Shown here: one piece after another, positions 41,639 through 52,457 of the stretch
Layout of the letters: the number at the start of each line of letters is the position of its first letter
Position numbering within the stretch: the stretch's first letter is position 1
Translations under genes and position numbers: made by a program
The notes under the pieces: generated by a model
Told to the model about the DNA's origin: nothing
Seen by the model: the letters and a program-made list of their open reading frames with translations, nothing else
Database searches by the model: none
Source: Nannochloropsis salina CCMP1776
Taxonomy: Eukaryota > Sar > Eustigmatophyceae > Eustigmatales > Monodopsidaceae
Assembly: GCA_004565275.1 (NCBI GenBank)
Contig: SDOX01000006.1
Location: 868,001 to 932,000, forward strand
Direction: 5' to 3'
Length of the DNA: 64,000 nucleotides

Positions 41639-41922
41639 GACTGTATCGTAGTTTTTGACGACGAAGCAAAAACGGATCCCCCAACAACCTCAGCCCACCC
41701 TTGTGAATGGATGAACTTTCCTGCTAACGAGAAAAGAAGATCGGACTAGTGTTTCATACGAAATGGAACGTCACTCACAGAGGTGGCGGGGAGCAGCCTC
41801 CTGGGGCCTGTCTCCTCGCTGGCATCGCTAGCACGGCTTCACTTGCACGCGGCATTTCGCACCTCAGACCCTACCACCCGCACTCCCCTCCCGCCCTCGT
41901 CACGACACAGCCTTCAAGAGGG
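41639..41922. promoter_or_regulatory. Bidirectional promoter region, ABCA / methyltransferase
   Basis: Only 284 bp lie between the ABCA start (41638, minus) and the methyltransferase ATG (41923, plus). The plus frame is open back to 41749 but contains no ATG there, so this stretch most likely serves as 5' UTRs and shared promoter. Confidence 0.5.
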
Positions 41923-43666
41923 ATGCCCCGTCGGTCGAGCAGCGTTGCTTTGCTTGTCCCTTTGGTTCTTCATTCCACGGTCCTATGCTTCGCCTACACA
42001 GCCCATTACCCTGCCGATCCCCGCGTCGCAACTTCGACAAGGCCGTCGTTGAAAAGAAGAGACACATTGCAATGTGTCGTAACCACACCACACGAAAGGT
42101 TGGCTTCCAAGCTGACCGAGAGCCTCATCCAGGAGCCATCAAAATTTGTCCGCTTCAAACTCACTAATTACCCGGCTCCCTCCGAGGACAGCGCCTATCC
42201 TGTGATAGAAAAGCTGCAAGCACGTTTTGTGTCCAATGCTAACACTGACAACGTACCAACTCGACTCCAAGTAGTCTACACTCATCCCACATCAACTACA
42301 ACCAAGAATTACGATCTCACGGAGGCGGCACATATCCTTACGAAGCACTTGTCCCCGACGGGGCCTCTCAAGGCAGCGCGACTCTTCACGACCACTGAGG
42401 ACTGGGTTTTGGAGGCTGGGAGACGCATGGATAAAGCGCGCTTCTACAAGAACAAACCAACTTTTACGACGCTTAAAATTGCGGAGCATGATCGCAAGAA
42501 AAAACGGCGGCTGACATTGACGCCCTTCCATGAGGTCTCAGGTGAAGGTCAGCGTCTCGTTGACCGAGAAAAGCCGTTGTCGTCATCTTCGATGAGAAAA
42601 GAGAGCTTTCTTCACGTGTATGGCATTCTTGGCGCGGATGGAAGGCCAAAGGCTGGAATGAAGGAAAAGTTCCGGCAGATTGAGAAATTTGTGGAAATTT
42701 TGGCGTCCCTGCTTGAGAGAGAGACAGACGAGGCTTTGAGCGTGACAGATTTTAGTCCGTCTGCCGTAAAAGCTTTGTCCGTGCTCGATGCGGGTTGTGG
42801 TAAAGGCTATCTCACGTTCGCCGCCTACGAGTACTTGACGTCCAAAGGGTGGAAGGCGCAAGTCCGAGGGGTGGAGATGCGGCGAGACCTGGTGGACCAG
42901 GCCAATGCGGTTGCGTCTCAGCTGGGATATGCCCCCGGACTGACTTTCATACGGGGTACGATCGCGGATTTAACAGCTGCTGCGGAAGTAGAGGGAGAGC
43001 GGTACGACGTAGTGATTGCGTTGCATGCGTGCGACACGGCCACGGACGATTGTCTTTACCTGGGGGTGCAGACTGGCGCGCGAGTCATAATAGCCTCGCC
43101 TTGCTGTCATAAGGAGATACGGCGGCAAATGAGAAAAGGTCAGCCATGCGATTTAACAGTCTCGTTGCAACCGATTGTCAAGCATGGTATCTTGCTAGAG
43201 CGGCAGGCAGAAATCGTAACGGACAGGTTGGAGCAGAGGGCACTGGGCTGGGGGAAGGAGTGCTAGAAAAGGGTAGAATTAGTCGTCTGGGTATTCGCCT
43301 AGACTCATCTCTCTTCAATTGTACCGCATCAATATTTTCTGATTTTCTTATCTCTACACGAACAGTCTTCGCGTACTTGGCTTGCAGCTTGCTGGTTATC
43401 AGGCCCAAATTTTCGAGTGGATCAATGACGAAGAAACCAGCAAAAATCTGATGCTTACGGCTTCAAAACGGAGACGGCCTTTAAGCGCGAAGAAAGTAAT
43501 TGAGTTGCGGAGGCAACTTGGGGAAATGATAGACATGTTTGGTGTAAAATCTCAACATTTATTGACTTTGCTAAAGAAAGATACGTCACAGAAATTGAAT
43601 GAAACAGCAGAAGACATAAACAAGGATATAGAGGGTGATTTAGACGTCAATCGAAGAAAACTGTAG
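41923..43666 (+). CDS. Methyltransferase_32-type SAM methyltransferase, possibly plastid-routed
   Basis: Two exons (41923-43226, 43366-43666) give 534 residues. The splice joins EIVTD to SLRVLGLQLAGYQ and restores the family C-terminus (AQIFEWINDEETSKNLMLTA), whereas reading through stops 13 codons later. The N-terminus (SSVALLVPLVLHSTVLCFAY) is a signal peptide ending before Phe, in the style of secondary-plastid leaders. Residues about 60-230 have a THUMP-free extension of unknown function with KFVRFKLTNYPAPS. The catalytic domain (about 280-480) has motif I LDAGCGKGYLTFAAYEYL, the acidic loop GVEMRRDLVDQAN, DVVIALHACDTATDDCLYLG and ASPCCHKEIRRQM, all hallmarks of the PF13679 family (METTL25/RRNAD1/GSTCD relatives). 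HACD and PCCH suggest substrate and metal/RNA roles. Target unknown, rRNA is one possibility. The start is the first in-frame ATG. Confidence 0.8.
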
Positions 43667-44306
43667 GCTGCACTGTGAAAAAGGGCGCGATTTGGTTTCC
43701 GATGCCTTACTTCATTGTTAAACCACTTTTTTTTACCTTCATCTTCAAGGTAAATGTGATGCATCATCACTAAACACAGCTTGATTTGAGTGCCTCACAG
43801 CATGTGACCGGTAACCCGGATGTCCTGCTGCCTAGTAGCCCATGTTCCGGAGCGAAAATTGAGGTGGTGGGGAGGTATGGAGGACAAATAAAGCCACCAC
43901 TCCGCCTGCGCCCGCGGTGCTCTTGCCGAAATGCGCAGTGCCTGTAAGACGCATAGAGCTTTATTTGCCACCCCGACGTCACCAGCTCACGCGGTGTCGA
44001 TGGACCTCGGGTCTCCCAGGGGGAGGACGGAGCCTCCAAGGACGTGTGATAGAACAGCGTTTGCCCGCGTCAGCTGCCGTTCTCGGCTGCGGCCGGGGAT
44101 TCAGGTCCGAGATTGGACGCCTTTACGGCGCAGTATTACTGATGCACAAACTTGTCCACATAACCCTTAGACAAGCCTTGTGCGACATCTTCAGCGTCAC
44201 GGGGGAAGGAAACGTGACCGCTCGGGGGCAGTGATAAGCAGCGTCCTGCTAAGGGAACGGAAAGCTCGTGTCGGATCCCGCCGGGGCTCACGAAGTCGCG
44301 GACCTC
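43667..44306. other. Intergenic, no gene seen
   Basis: About 640 bp between two plus-strand genes. Frames at 43770-44039 (minus) and 43917-44234 (plus) have no recognisable domain. An additional 5' exon carrying the signal peptide of the next gene may lie here. Confidence 0.3.
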
Positions 44307-47083
44307 ATGGCTACTCCCGCGACCGCAATCTCTGCACCGCCACCATCATTGCCCGCTCTCCCACCTCCCTTTCTGCAAACGCTTGTCAAAAATCCGAACG
44401 TGTCGGCTGCATGCGTGGCAGGTGGGGTAAATGGAAGAATCCACATGTCGTGTCATGAAATACCGCTGTCCCCTTAGTTCCGTCCCCCTTGAACACGTTC
44501 ATGTGGAGGGATTAAGGGATTATGAAGGCCCCAGCTTTTCCCGTATCTCTTGTCAGGCTTTTTCTCCCTGAATTTCTATAAACGTAACACGATGTGCTCA
44601 CTCCTCTCGTGGACGCTCCTGCATGCTTCTCCACAGGTGCAAATCGTGTTCTGCAGGATTCCGTCCTGGCCCGCCAAGCCGAGTATTTCTCCGGGCGCGT
44701 ATCTGAGGGTTTGAGCCTCCTGCTTCCTCCAGTGCTGAAACATGTCGTTTTCGCGAAGGACAAGCGTTTGGGCCTGGGAGAATTCATTTATCAACCACCA
44801 CTCTGGTCGCTCGGCGTACCGGACTCTTGTGGATACATCGGTTTGGATTACTGTCAAATTGATGTGATCCCCGTGTTCACAAAGTGGGGAGTCTGCGTAC
44901 CTCCCGAGTGCTCTGCGGATGATATCAAGACTGCAATCTTTCCACCCGTTACTCAGGAACTGGCGGAACGGGTCAAAGCACGCTGTGGCCCCATGAACGC
45001 AGACAAGGCGCTTTTCCTGACCGTCGAGCCGCTCAGTGCGGGAGCATGGGCTGCATTGATCCTCATTGCGCTGCTCATTATATTTGCATCCGCAGCGACG
45101 ATCCTGGACGTGTACGGTGGCGAATGGAACATGCCCTATCTCCAGAAGGGCAGGATGCGGAGCGTGGTCGATTCCTTCTCGTTGTCCAGGAACTACGAAC
45201 GTCTGATGGCACCGCCGCGGGCTGGACCATTCGCATCGTTTGATGCGGTCCGAACCTTAGCGATGGGAATGATCCTGCTTGGACACACGTTGTACGTGCA
45301 AATGTGCGGGATTGTTTGAATCCCATCAACCCGTCCTAAGGGTTGCTTTGACATTCAATCGACCGTCTCATCCATGCTTTGTCGCGATTGTTTCATTCTG
45401 AGTTGTCGCGTCCCCTCCCGGGGTTTTTTGAAACCTAACGCAACTCACTAAATCTATTTCGCACGTACGAATAGATACTTCAACCTGACCGTGGTGGGCA
45501 TCACGAATCCCCGCGAGTCCCTCGGGTTCTACGGCCGCGGCTTCCTCGCCACCGGCCCCGGGCTCATTGCCAACGGCAGTCTCTTAGGAGTCGACACCTT
45601 TCTGGGTCTGGCGGGATTCTTGGCGTTCTACATTTTCCTGAAAGAGCTGGAGAAGCGGCTGGACCTGTCCCCGCGGGCCCGCAAGCCTCAGAGCGCGGTA
45701 TCCTTACAGCAAGGACCTCAAGACCGGGCAGGGACGTGCGGCAGGGGCGCATGGAAAGTCACTCAGATGGCATTGGTGGCCTACCTCCGTCGCTACCTCC
45801 GCCTCACTCCCGCTTATGCTGTGATCCTTCTCATCTTCACCTTTTTGGCCCCTCTCATGAGCAGCGCCCCTCCCTCCCCGACGGGCGTGATGCAAGAGTC
45901 CCAGGTCTGCAAGGAGAAGTGGTGGCAGAACCTCCTGTATATTAATAATATCCTTAGCAACCCCTATACCATGTGCTACCAGGCCTCGTGGTTTCTCGCC
46001 GTCGTCCAACAGCTCTTCCTGTTGGTCCCGTGGCTGAGTGCCTTGGCCTTCCTGAGGCCCTGGTTCGGCCTGATGGTGGGCGTGGCGCTATGTGTAGGGA
46101 GCTACGTGTACACATTCCAGCATTCCCAAGCTCAGGGGTGGCGGATCAATAGTATCGACCGACCGGGATTTCCACGATTCTTCGCGGACTTCTACGCCGG
46201 GACCTTCACGCGCATGCCGACCTTCCTGATCGGGGGCATGGCGGCGATACTTTACTTTAAGTACGGGGATCGCTGTCGGGAGTACTGGCAGCGTAAAAGC
46301 TTGCAAGCGCCTGGAACAGTGCGCGTGCAAGTCTGGGCTGTTATTGGGCTGGCACTGGCGCTCTTTGCTGCCGCCATCTTCGGCCCCTATCGGGAGCTTG
46401 CCTTTGCACCCGGCAAGTGGAGTCAGACCACCAGCAGCTCCTACATCACTTTGGCCTTCTCAGCATGGGTGCTGGGCTTGTGTTTCCTGTGTGGTGTGCT
46501 GGCCATGGGCAAGGGCGGCTTGCTAAAGAGGTTCCTTGAGCTTCCATTCTGGGCGGTTACCTCGCGGTTAACGTACAGCACGTACCTCGTGCATCCGATG
46601 GTTGGTAAAGTGGGGGGTTTCTTTCTCTTCTTTCCCTTGCGTTGCACGGTCATGCTCATACAAAACTTTTTCTAGCAGCTCCTCCATATTCACCGCCCAC
46701 GATACTTGCTCTGTCCGCACCACACCTTGCAGGTTATCTTAAGCGTTATTAGTTCAGACGGCGGCCAACCTTTTCACTTTTCCATGCTTCATATTTTTAA
46801 TGCTTTCCTGGGCTATTCAGTGCTTTCGGGCATCTCGGCCGTCATATTCTTCTTCCTGGTTGAAGCACCTTTTGGAGAGCTAGAACGCCTGCTCTTTTCC
46901 AGGTTACCGCCTCCTTCCTTATCTACTACTTTGAAGGAGAAGTGCACCACGGAGGGAAAGGAATATGGAGAAAAGAATAAATGTGGAAAGGAAAAAGAAG
47001 TGCTTGTCATTCTCTCGGAGGCATCGGAAGCGGTGGAGCAGAGAGAGGCTAGAGGTAATGGAAACTCAGACGGTACTCAATAA
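44307..47083 (+). CDS. NRF-6-like multi-pass acyltransferase (acyltransferase 3 family)
   Basis: Four exons (44307-44421, 44637-45291, 45475-46600, 46733-47083) give 748 residues. The N-terminal NRF-type extracytoplasmic domain (NPNVSAACVAGANRVLQ; GVPDSCGYIGLDYC; WGVCVPPECSADDI) has paired Cys. It is followed by the acyltransferase-3 membrane domain with its opening FDAVRTLAMGMILLGHTLYF, containing the expected His, then SLLGVDTFLGLAGFLAFYIF, YLRRYLRLTPAYAVILLIF and RLTYSTYLVHPMVILSVISS. About 10-11 membrane helices. Related C. elegans NRF-6/NDG-4 are involved in lipid and drug uptake; bacterial relatives acylate envelope sugars. The last intron uses a GTTGGT donor; a GTAAAG donor four bases on would put the next exon out of frame. 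The first exon is tentative and lacks a signal peptide, so the true start may be upstream. Confidence 0.78.
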
Positions 47084-47217
47084 GTCGAAGCGGATGTGGA
47101 CTCCAGTTAATGATCTGAAAGCCGTTGTATAAAATGTGGGTTTTGAAGACGCCTGTTTATATGACCTGAAAGAGAAAAAGAAGGTAGAAAGTGAGAGGGA
47201 AAAAAATGGATGTTATG

Positions 47218-47990
47218 TTCCGTGGGTACCGTCATTCTTTAAGGACTGATACTTATAGCTAGTGGACGGGTGGCACAAGAGGGTGGAAATCCTGCCAACA
47301 GGTCTGTGTGACCTGGATCTGTTTGCGAAACACGCGCACCAAATAAGGAAACACTCACGGAGAGACATTCTACACAGTTCTTGCCTTTTTGTCTCTGAGC
47401 TCATAATGTGAGGTCACCTGGGAATGTTACATTACTTCCCCGAGGTCGTTCCCCTCACCCTCGTAGATCTCGCTGCTAACTTGCCAGGGCCGGGTCCATT
47501 TTCCTCGTGAATGGAAGGGTGCCCTTCTTGAGGGTTCTATATAGTTCCGAGAGAGTCTTCTCTCGAGTCGCTGCATGCATTTCTGCCTCCGAGGGCGTCC
47601 CTCCTATAGGGGTTTTTAGTTCCCCCGTGGTACCGTGTGTATCCTCTTCTTTCTGCGTTGCTTCTGTCTATGCGAAGTCTGTCCGGACCTCACCGGCAGC
47701 CGCAGCTTGCAACTCTCGTTGGCTGATTGTAGCGCAATGTCTGGTGACTGAGGGATGTATGGAGATTATGTGGAGGGGTTGACCACTCCCCTGTGTCGAG
47801 GTCTATTCGCACACCACCTCAGTCGGATCGTTTGCATGCGGCACATATTCTGCACTTGCACGCGATAGCACTTTCGTACCCGCTGCTACCACTGTGAAAA
47901 TGGTCGGGTCGCCCCTCAGAGCAAGTTAGCAGCGAGCTCTACGAGGGTGAGGGGAACGACCTCGGGGAAATTATGTAACATCATGTTTTA
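47218..47990. mobile_element. Old rearranged remnant of the same Ty3/gypsy family
   Basis: The segment 47218-47487 is a diverged forward copy of the 3' half of the LTR at 11166-11663 (shared GTCTGTGTGACC-GGATCTGTTTGC and GAGCTCATAATGTGAG blocks). The segment from about 47990 back to 47895 is the same LTR end in inverted orientation, followed on that strand by a primer binding site (TGGTAGCAGCGGGTACG) and, to about 47500, by sequence related to the leader and gag start of the element at 11.7-12.0 kb. So a 5' element end in minus orientation abuts an LTR fragment in plus orientation. It is a fossil, broken and much older than the copy at 11-16 kb. Confidence 0.75.
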
Positions 47991-48800
47991 ACTATTCATT
48001 GCGTAAGACTTGTTTAGACAAGACGTCTCGAATGGTATATTTATACATATGTATATAAGTTTGCGTCAACAAGCTGCGCACGGCCGTCAACGAAGGCAAG
48101 CGACACCTGGACGTGTGTGAGGCTTTATGCAGTCGCAAGGCGTCAGGGGCGTGACGTCACAGGAGGGAGAAATATGCAATTAGGCAAGAAGAGGAGGGAC
48201 AGCATGCTAGAAAAAGGAGCTGTATTTTCATTGTGAGGACGTTCTTCCCTCAAGCAGCATCGTGATGCGGGTGGTAGTTCTCGGGGGGCTTCTCAAATTG
48301 TATAAGTGTTTGCGGTCGCCACTTTGGCGGGCTGCAGGTCCGGATCGTTCGGCGAGCGCGGGCGAGAACGACTGTCACTATGCCAAGTATCACACAATAA
48401 TGATGCGGACCTCCCCTCACACACCCGAGGTGCGAAGCTGTCTTTCGAAGCTTGTTACCTGCTGACGGCTTGGAAATTGTCGCCTTAAATCGTGTCACAC
48501 CCCCGCAACCTCATCGTCAGCGCGTCCTCTTTATCGTGAACGAATTAGACTTCCCATGTCTTCGCTTTTAGCATTTACAATTGGTGCGGGCATGGCCTCG
48601 GCTCTCCTCTATGAGGCAAGTATCGCACTCGATGATTACGCCACCGCATCAAATCCACGACGTTACATTAGTAAGGGAATTGCGCCCGCCCGGGGACCTG
48701 CAAGCTTGAACCTCAGTGTAAGTCGGTAGGAAGCAGGAACAGCAGAAGGACAAGCTGATGTCAGAATTGCTATGAATTTTTGTGCTGAGGGTCGTCAAAT
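47991..48800. other. Intergenic, no gene seen
   Basis: About 0.8 kb after the element remnant. Frames at 48250-48498 (minus) and 48262-48465 (plus) have no recognisable content. Confidence 0.35.
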
Positions 48801-48929
48801 AGCTACAAGTGTGGTATGATATGATAAAAGGTCAAAGGAATTCGACTGGTCAACCGTCACTACACGTTAGCTACACGTGTGGTATGAGATGGTAAAAGCT
48901 CAAAGGCATTCGACTGGTCAACCGTCACT
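48801..48929 (+). repeat. Imperfect 68-bp tandem duplication
   Basis: A unit starting AGCTACAAGTGTGGTATGAT at 48801 recurs at 48869 as AGCTACACGTGTGGTATGAG; the second copy ends with the same GGTCAACCGTCACT at about 48929. The period is 68 bp with a handful of differences. It lies in the 3' flank of the CEP120-like gene and far from the NRF-like gene; function unknown. Confidence 0.85.
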
Positions 48930-49277
48930 CTTACATAAAGGAAAATGTGACTTTCATTCTCTTCGTCTATGCCCTCTCAGACATACAGAGACCATGCATG
49001 GAGTAAGGGGGAACATCCAAAATTCACGGACTTCAGGACCCATTGGAACAATGCCGTCTGGCGGGCTCGCTCGAGCATAGTGGCCTTCGTGGACGACATC
49101 GGGAAATGAATGTGGATGAAAAAAGCCTGGTCGTCATAGAACGTATATTTAGGCCCGGCGTATCTCGGATCTTACTTTACTTGTCTTTGTTATATGCATG
49201 TTTTTGAAAAACTTTCAAGGTGGTGGGGTGATAATATGAACTGTTTGATTGCTTTCCAAGGCCCCATCTTAAGGGGG

Positions 49278-52200
49278 CTACACAGCCTGTCGCGACTGCG
49301 CTTCTCGCGAAGGAGCTTCGAAGGTGATTGTTGACGCCTGTGACTCGTTGGCTGCTTCGGCAGCCCTTGCAGCGCTGGCACTCTCACGGTCCTGGATCAG
49401 GCGTGTAAGTGTCTGTATGATGGGGTCCTCGGGCCCGTAGTTCCCGGTGGACAACAACAAGTCCCGCTCGGAGCGAAGCCGGTGCGTCTCTTCGAGCAGG
49501 AGCCGACTCTGAGCGGGCGTGTCTTCCGCGTGCGGTCTGGGCAAACTGGTCTCTCCCTCCTCGTCCTCGCTCATCATCATCCGCATCAGCTTGTTGTGCT
49601 CCATGCGAGCGCGACTCAGAGGGGGATTCACGTCCCTCCCCCTGGCGGCCCCCTCCAAGTCTGCCCGCCCGTCTGTCTCCAAGAAAGAGCGCCCCGATTT
49701 GGACTCCGAGGAGGAAGAAATCAGGTCCCACCGAGTGGAAGAGGCGCCCAGGTTCTCCTTGTCGCCCGGCGAGGAGGAGGCAGGAGAGGGACGGGGTCGT
49801 GACACAGCCTTTACAGGAGCGGGCCTGACTCTCCTTCCGCGAGCTTCCAAGGGGCCTCCACCAGTCCCCTCCGATCCCGTCCCCAGCGCGTCTTGTGGCG
49901 GCTGCTGCTGAGCCTCAGGCGGCTTCTTGTTGTACATGGTCACTGGGGGGGGCTTCGACGACTGCCGCACTGCGTCGAGGGTCCGCTTGATGTCGAGGAG
50001 CTCCTCCATGCGCCCGTCCACACGGTACTGCCCTTCTCGCGACAGATACTCCAGGCGCACGTCTCCGGCCTGTCGCCGGAGTGCCATCTCGAATTTCCGC
50101 GTGTCCCGCCTCCATGCCCGTGCCGTCCGCTGCAGGGCTGTCCGGTACTGCTCCTTCTCCAGCAGCGCCTGCGTCTTCTCCGCCCTCTCCCGCTCCCACC
50201 GCGCCGCAAGCTCCGCTTTCTCCCCTTTCAGCGCTGCCACCTCCGCCTGCAGCGCCGCCGGGGTGTTTTTTCGGGTCTCGCGTCGGAAGCGCGCATACTC
50301 CTCCTGCACCTCCTTCGTCCTGGTCTCTGCCTCCTGTCTCGCCTCCTTGAGTCGATCGAGTTGCCCCTCAAGCTCTCGCCTCCGAAGTGCCTCCACTTCC
50401 TTCTGATATTTGGCCTCGGCTCGCAGCCGTCGCTGGAGACTTTGACACTCCTCCACCTGCTGCGCCGCCCTCGCTTTCATCTCCTCCTCCTTCGCCGCCA
50501 GCTGCCGCTCCGTCCCCTCCACATCCCCCAGTCTGCGTCGCAACTCCCTCTCCAAGCGGGCCAAGGCGGCTTGTCCTCGCTTCAAAATCGCTTTCTGCTC
50601 GTTATCTCTCTTCTCGTGGAGCTGGTCTAGGAGCGCCAGTCTCTCCGCTTCCTTAGCCCGCAGCCGCTCCGACCACTCCACCTCGGTGCGATGCCGCCAG
50701 TCCTCGAACTCAAGCTTTTCTCGCCTCACCTCCAGTAGGGAGAGGGCTGCGGACAGGTCGGGTTGGGCGGAGGAGGGAGAAGCCGCTGGCGGGACCGGCG
50801 TATCTGTTGATAGTGCAGGCAGGGTTGCTGAGGGACGACTCTCTTGGTCGCTCTGATACGGCTGTGGCGCCGGCGACATCGCAGACAGCGACGTTCCCTG
50901 GGGTCGCTGCCGGTGGTGAGTGCTCGCGTCCTGGGCCGGGGGCTCGCCTGCCGGTCCCAGATCCTCCAGAACCAGCACCGCTCGTAAAGAGGCCCTCAGG
51001 CCGCCTCCGCTCACCGGCAGGTATGTGTCAATGACACGCATGGCGATGGGCGGAGGGGCGGCTTTCAAGGGCGAGTGACGCTCCACGAAGCGCCTGCAGG
51101 CAGCGTAGGTCTTGAACACACGCGGGTGGACTGCACTCCGATAGGTCACGGCCTGTTTCAGCAGAGCCCTGAGAGGAAGCTGGACCTGTCCGACCTCGAT
51201 ATCTGCCCCCTTTCGCCCCGCCTGCCTCTCCATTACCGAGACTATCAATGGGTGCCGAGCCGCCATGTCCTCGAGCGCGTCATACCGGCCAGGAAGGTCG
51301 TACGTCCAACAGCTCCTATCCATGGCCATCTCCGAGCCCGCAGGTACCAGCACAGGATCCGAAGCGACAGCCTGATCCAGCGCTTTTTTGTCGCTCCCAT
51401 CGCTACCTTCGGGGTCGATGGAGTTGAGGAAGGGATAATGGTAGGCCAGGTACAGGAGACGAGCCTCGGAAAGATCCCGAATGGCCCGCAAGTCCAAAGA
51501 CAACCGGAACCGCCTCCGTCCTACTGGTCTGTCGCGAGTCCATGACGATTCGTGCCCGTGTCGATCACCTGCAGAGGCTATTCTCTCTTCCACATCCTCC
51601 TCCTCCTCCTCCTCCTCCTCCGCGTCTTCCTCTCCTTCGTCCTCACGTCCCTTCTTCTGTCCTCCCTCCTCCAGCCAACCCTGAGGATGGTTCCCTGTTG
51701 TACTCTTCTTCCCTTGGCCTTCTCCCGCTATCTTGTAGACCGATAGAGCCTGACGCTGCGGAGAGCGGCCTGAGGAGAGAGACGGTAGCCCGCAGCCCTC
51801 CTCGAAAACCTCCCTACTCAAGCCCTCGCCCCCGTCTCGTTCCAGGCGCATCCGCACGTCTACCCATACCCCACACCCCTGACCGGATGGCCCCTCCTCT
51901 CCCCACTTCTCCATTTGGAAGCGTCCCGAAGACTCGTGCGGGAAGAAATCGGCTGTCATCTCCTCTGGCCGGCGGCCCTCCAGGAGGAGCTCCCACAAGT
52001 CCAAGCGCACCATTGCCAGGAAGCGCTGGGGTGCGCACAGGAAGAGTTGAAGCCAGCGATTACTTCCAGCGTCAACTTCTTTTCCAGAGCCATCATTGCC
52101 GTCCTCCAACTGTTCCTGCCAAACGCTCGTCCCGGAGAACCAGGCTGCCAAGTCGGCACCGTTTCCCGCACTGCGCAGACGAAAAATGTCCGTGCTTCGT

Positions 52201-52457
52201 CTCCCGCTTCCATTCTTGACGTCTTTGTCGAGTGAGTATACGCGGTCCGTGCAAGCCACAGATTTAAATAATATGTACGAAAGCCAAACGCCCTCCTCCG
52301 TTGCATCGGGCAACACCTGCAGGCCGGCTCCATCCCCTCCCCACCCCGTGATGTCCACTGTGAAGAGAAAGAAGTCCCGCCCCCGGCCGATGGAAAATGC
52401 TGCTTGCTCGTCATCCTGCTCTCCTTCCGGCAGCGGGTGTCCAGGCCCCGAGGGCAT
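49278..52457 (-). CDS. CEP120: CEP120-like centriole protein (C2 domains + coiled coil)
   Basis: An intron-less gene of 1059 residues from an ATG at 52457. Residues about 25-220 form a degenerate C2-like region (DFFLFTVDITGWGGDGAGLQ; WLQLFLCAPQRFLAMVRLDL). A Glu run from a CTC/GAG repeat follows. Residues about 305-510 match the third CEP120 C2 domain: RRFRLSLDLRAIRDLSEARL, YHYPFLNS, WTYDLPGRYDALEDMAARHP, VGQVQLPLRALLKQ, and LRAVLVLEDLGPAG. A long coiled coil (about 570-860) starts LEFEDWRHRTEVEWSERLRA. The tail (about 985-1035) has RLRSERDLLLSTGNYGPEDP followed by IIQTLTRLIQ, similar to the CEP120 C-terminus (ERDTLLRTGVY...ED). CEP120 binds tubulin and daughter centrioles and drives centriole elongation and basal-body maturation. 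The most N-terminal CEP120 C2 domain is not obvious, and an upstream exon is possible. Other C2/coiled-coil centriolar proteins are the alternative. Confidence 0.72.
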   Translation of the reverse strand: MPSGPGHPLPEGEQDDEQAAFSIGRGRDFFLFTVDITGWGGDGAGLQVLPDATEEGVWLSYILFKSVACTDRVYSLDKDVKNGSGRRSTDIFRLRSAGNGADLAAWFSGTSVWQEQLEDGNDGSGKEVDAGSNRWLQLFLCAPQRFLAMVRLDLWELLLEGRRPEEMTADFFPHESSGRFQMEKWGEEGPSGQGCGVWVDVRMRLERDGGEGLSREVFEEGCGLPSLSSGRSPQRQALSVYKIAGEGQGKKSTTGNHPQGWLEEGGQKKGREDEGEEDAEEEEEEEEDVEERIASAGDRHGHESSWTRDRPVGRRRFRLSLDLRAIRDLSEARLLYLAYHYPFLNSIDPEGSDGSDKKALDQAVASDPVLVPAGSEMAMDRSCWTYDLPGRYDALEDMAARHPLIVSVMERQAGRKGADIEVGQVQLPLRALLKQAVTYRSAVHPRVFKTYAACRRFVERHSPLKAAPPPIAMRVIDTYLPVSGGGLRASLRAVLVLEDLGPAGEPPAQDASTHHRQRPQGTSLSAMSPAPQPYQSDQESRPSATLPALSTDTPVPPAASPSSAQPDLSAALSLLEVRREKLEFEDWRHRTEVEWSERLRAKEAERLALLDQLHEKRDNEQKAILKRGQAALARLERELRRRLGDVEGTERQLAAKEEEMKARAAQQVEECQSLQRRLRAEAKYQKEVEALRRRELEGQLDRLKEARQEAETRTKEVQEEYARFRRETRKNTPAALQAEVAALKGEKAELAARWERERAEKTQALLEKEQYRTALQRTARAWRRDTRKFEMALRRQAGDVRLEYLSREGQYRVDGRMEELLDIKRTLDAVRQSSKPPPVTMYNKKPPEAQQQPPQDALGTGSEGTGGGPLEARGRRVRPAPVKAVSRPRPSPASSSPGDKENLGASSTRWDLISSSSESKSGRSFLETDGRADLEGAARGRDVNPPLSRARMEHNKLMRMMMSEDEEGETSLPRPHAEDTPAQSRLLLEETHRLRSERDLLLSTGNYGPEDPIIQTLTRLIQDRESASAARAAEAANESQASTITFEAPSREAQSRQAV
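51595..51621 (+). repeat. Short (CTC)n tract encoding poly-Glu
   Basis: About nine CTC units that read as Glu codons on the coding (minus) strand of the CEP120-like gene, between its two C2-like regions. Confidence 0.8.

Noticed and set aside
43227-43266. Reading through the methyltransferase intron to the stop at 43266
   Set aside because: It would lose the conserved C-terminal strand; splicing 43226 to 43366 restores the family ending in phase.
51542-52219. 225-codon plus-strand Pro/Ser-rich ORF
   Set aside because: Antisense shadow of the GC-rich CEP120-like gene.
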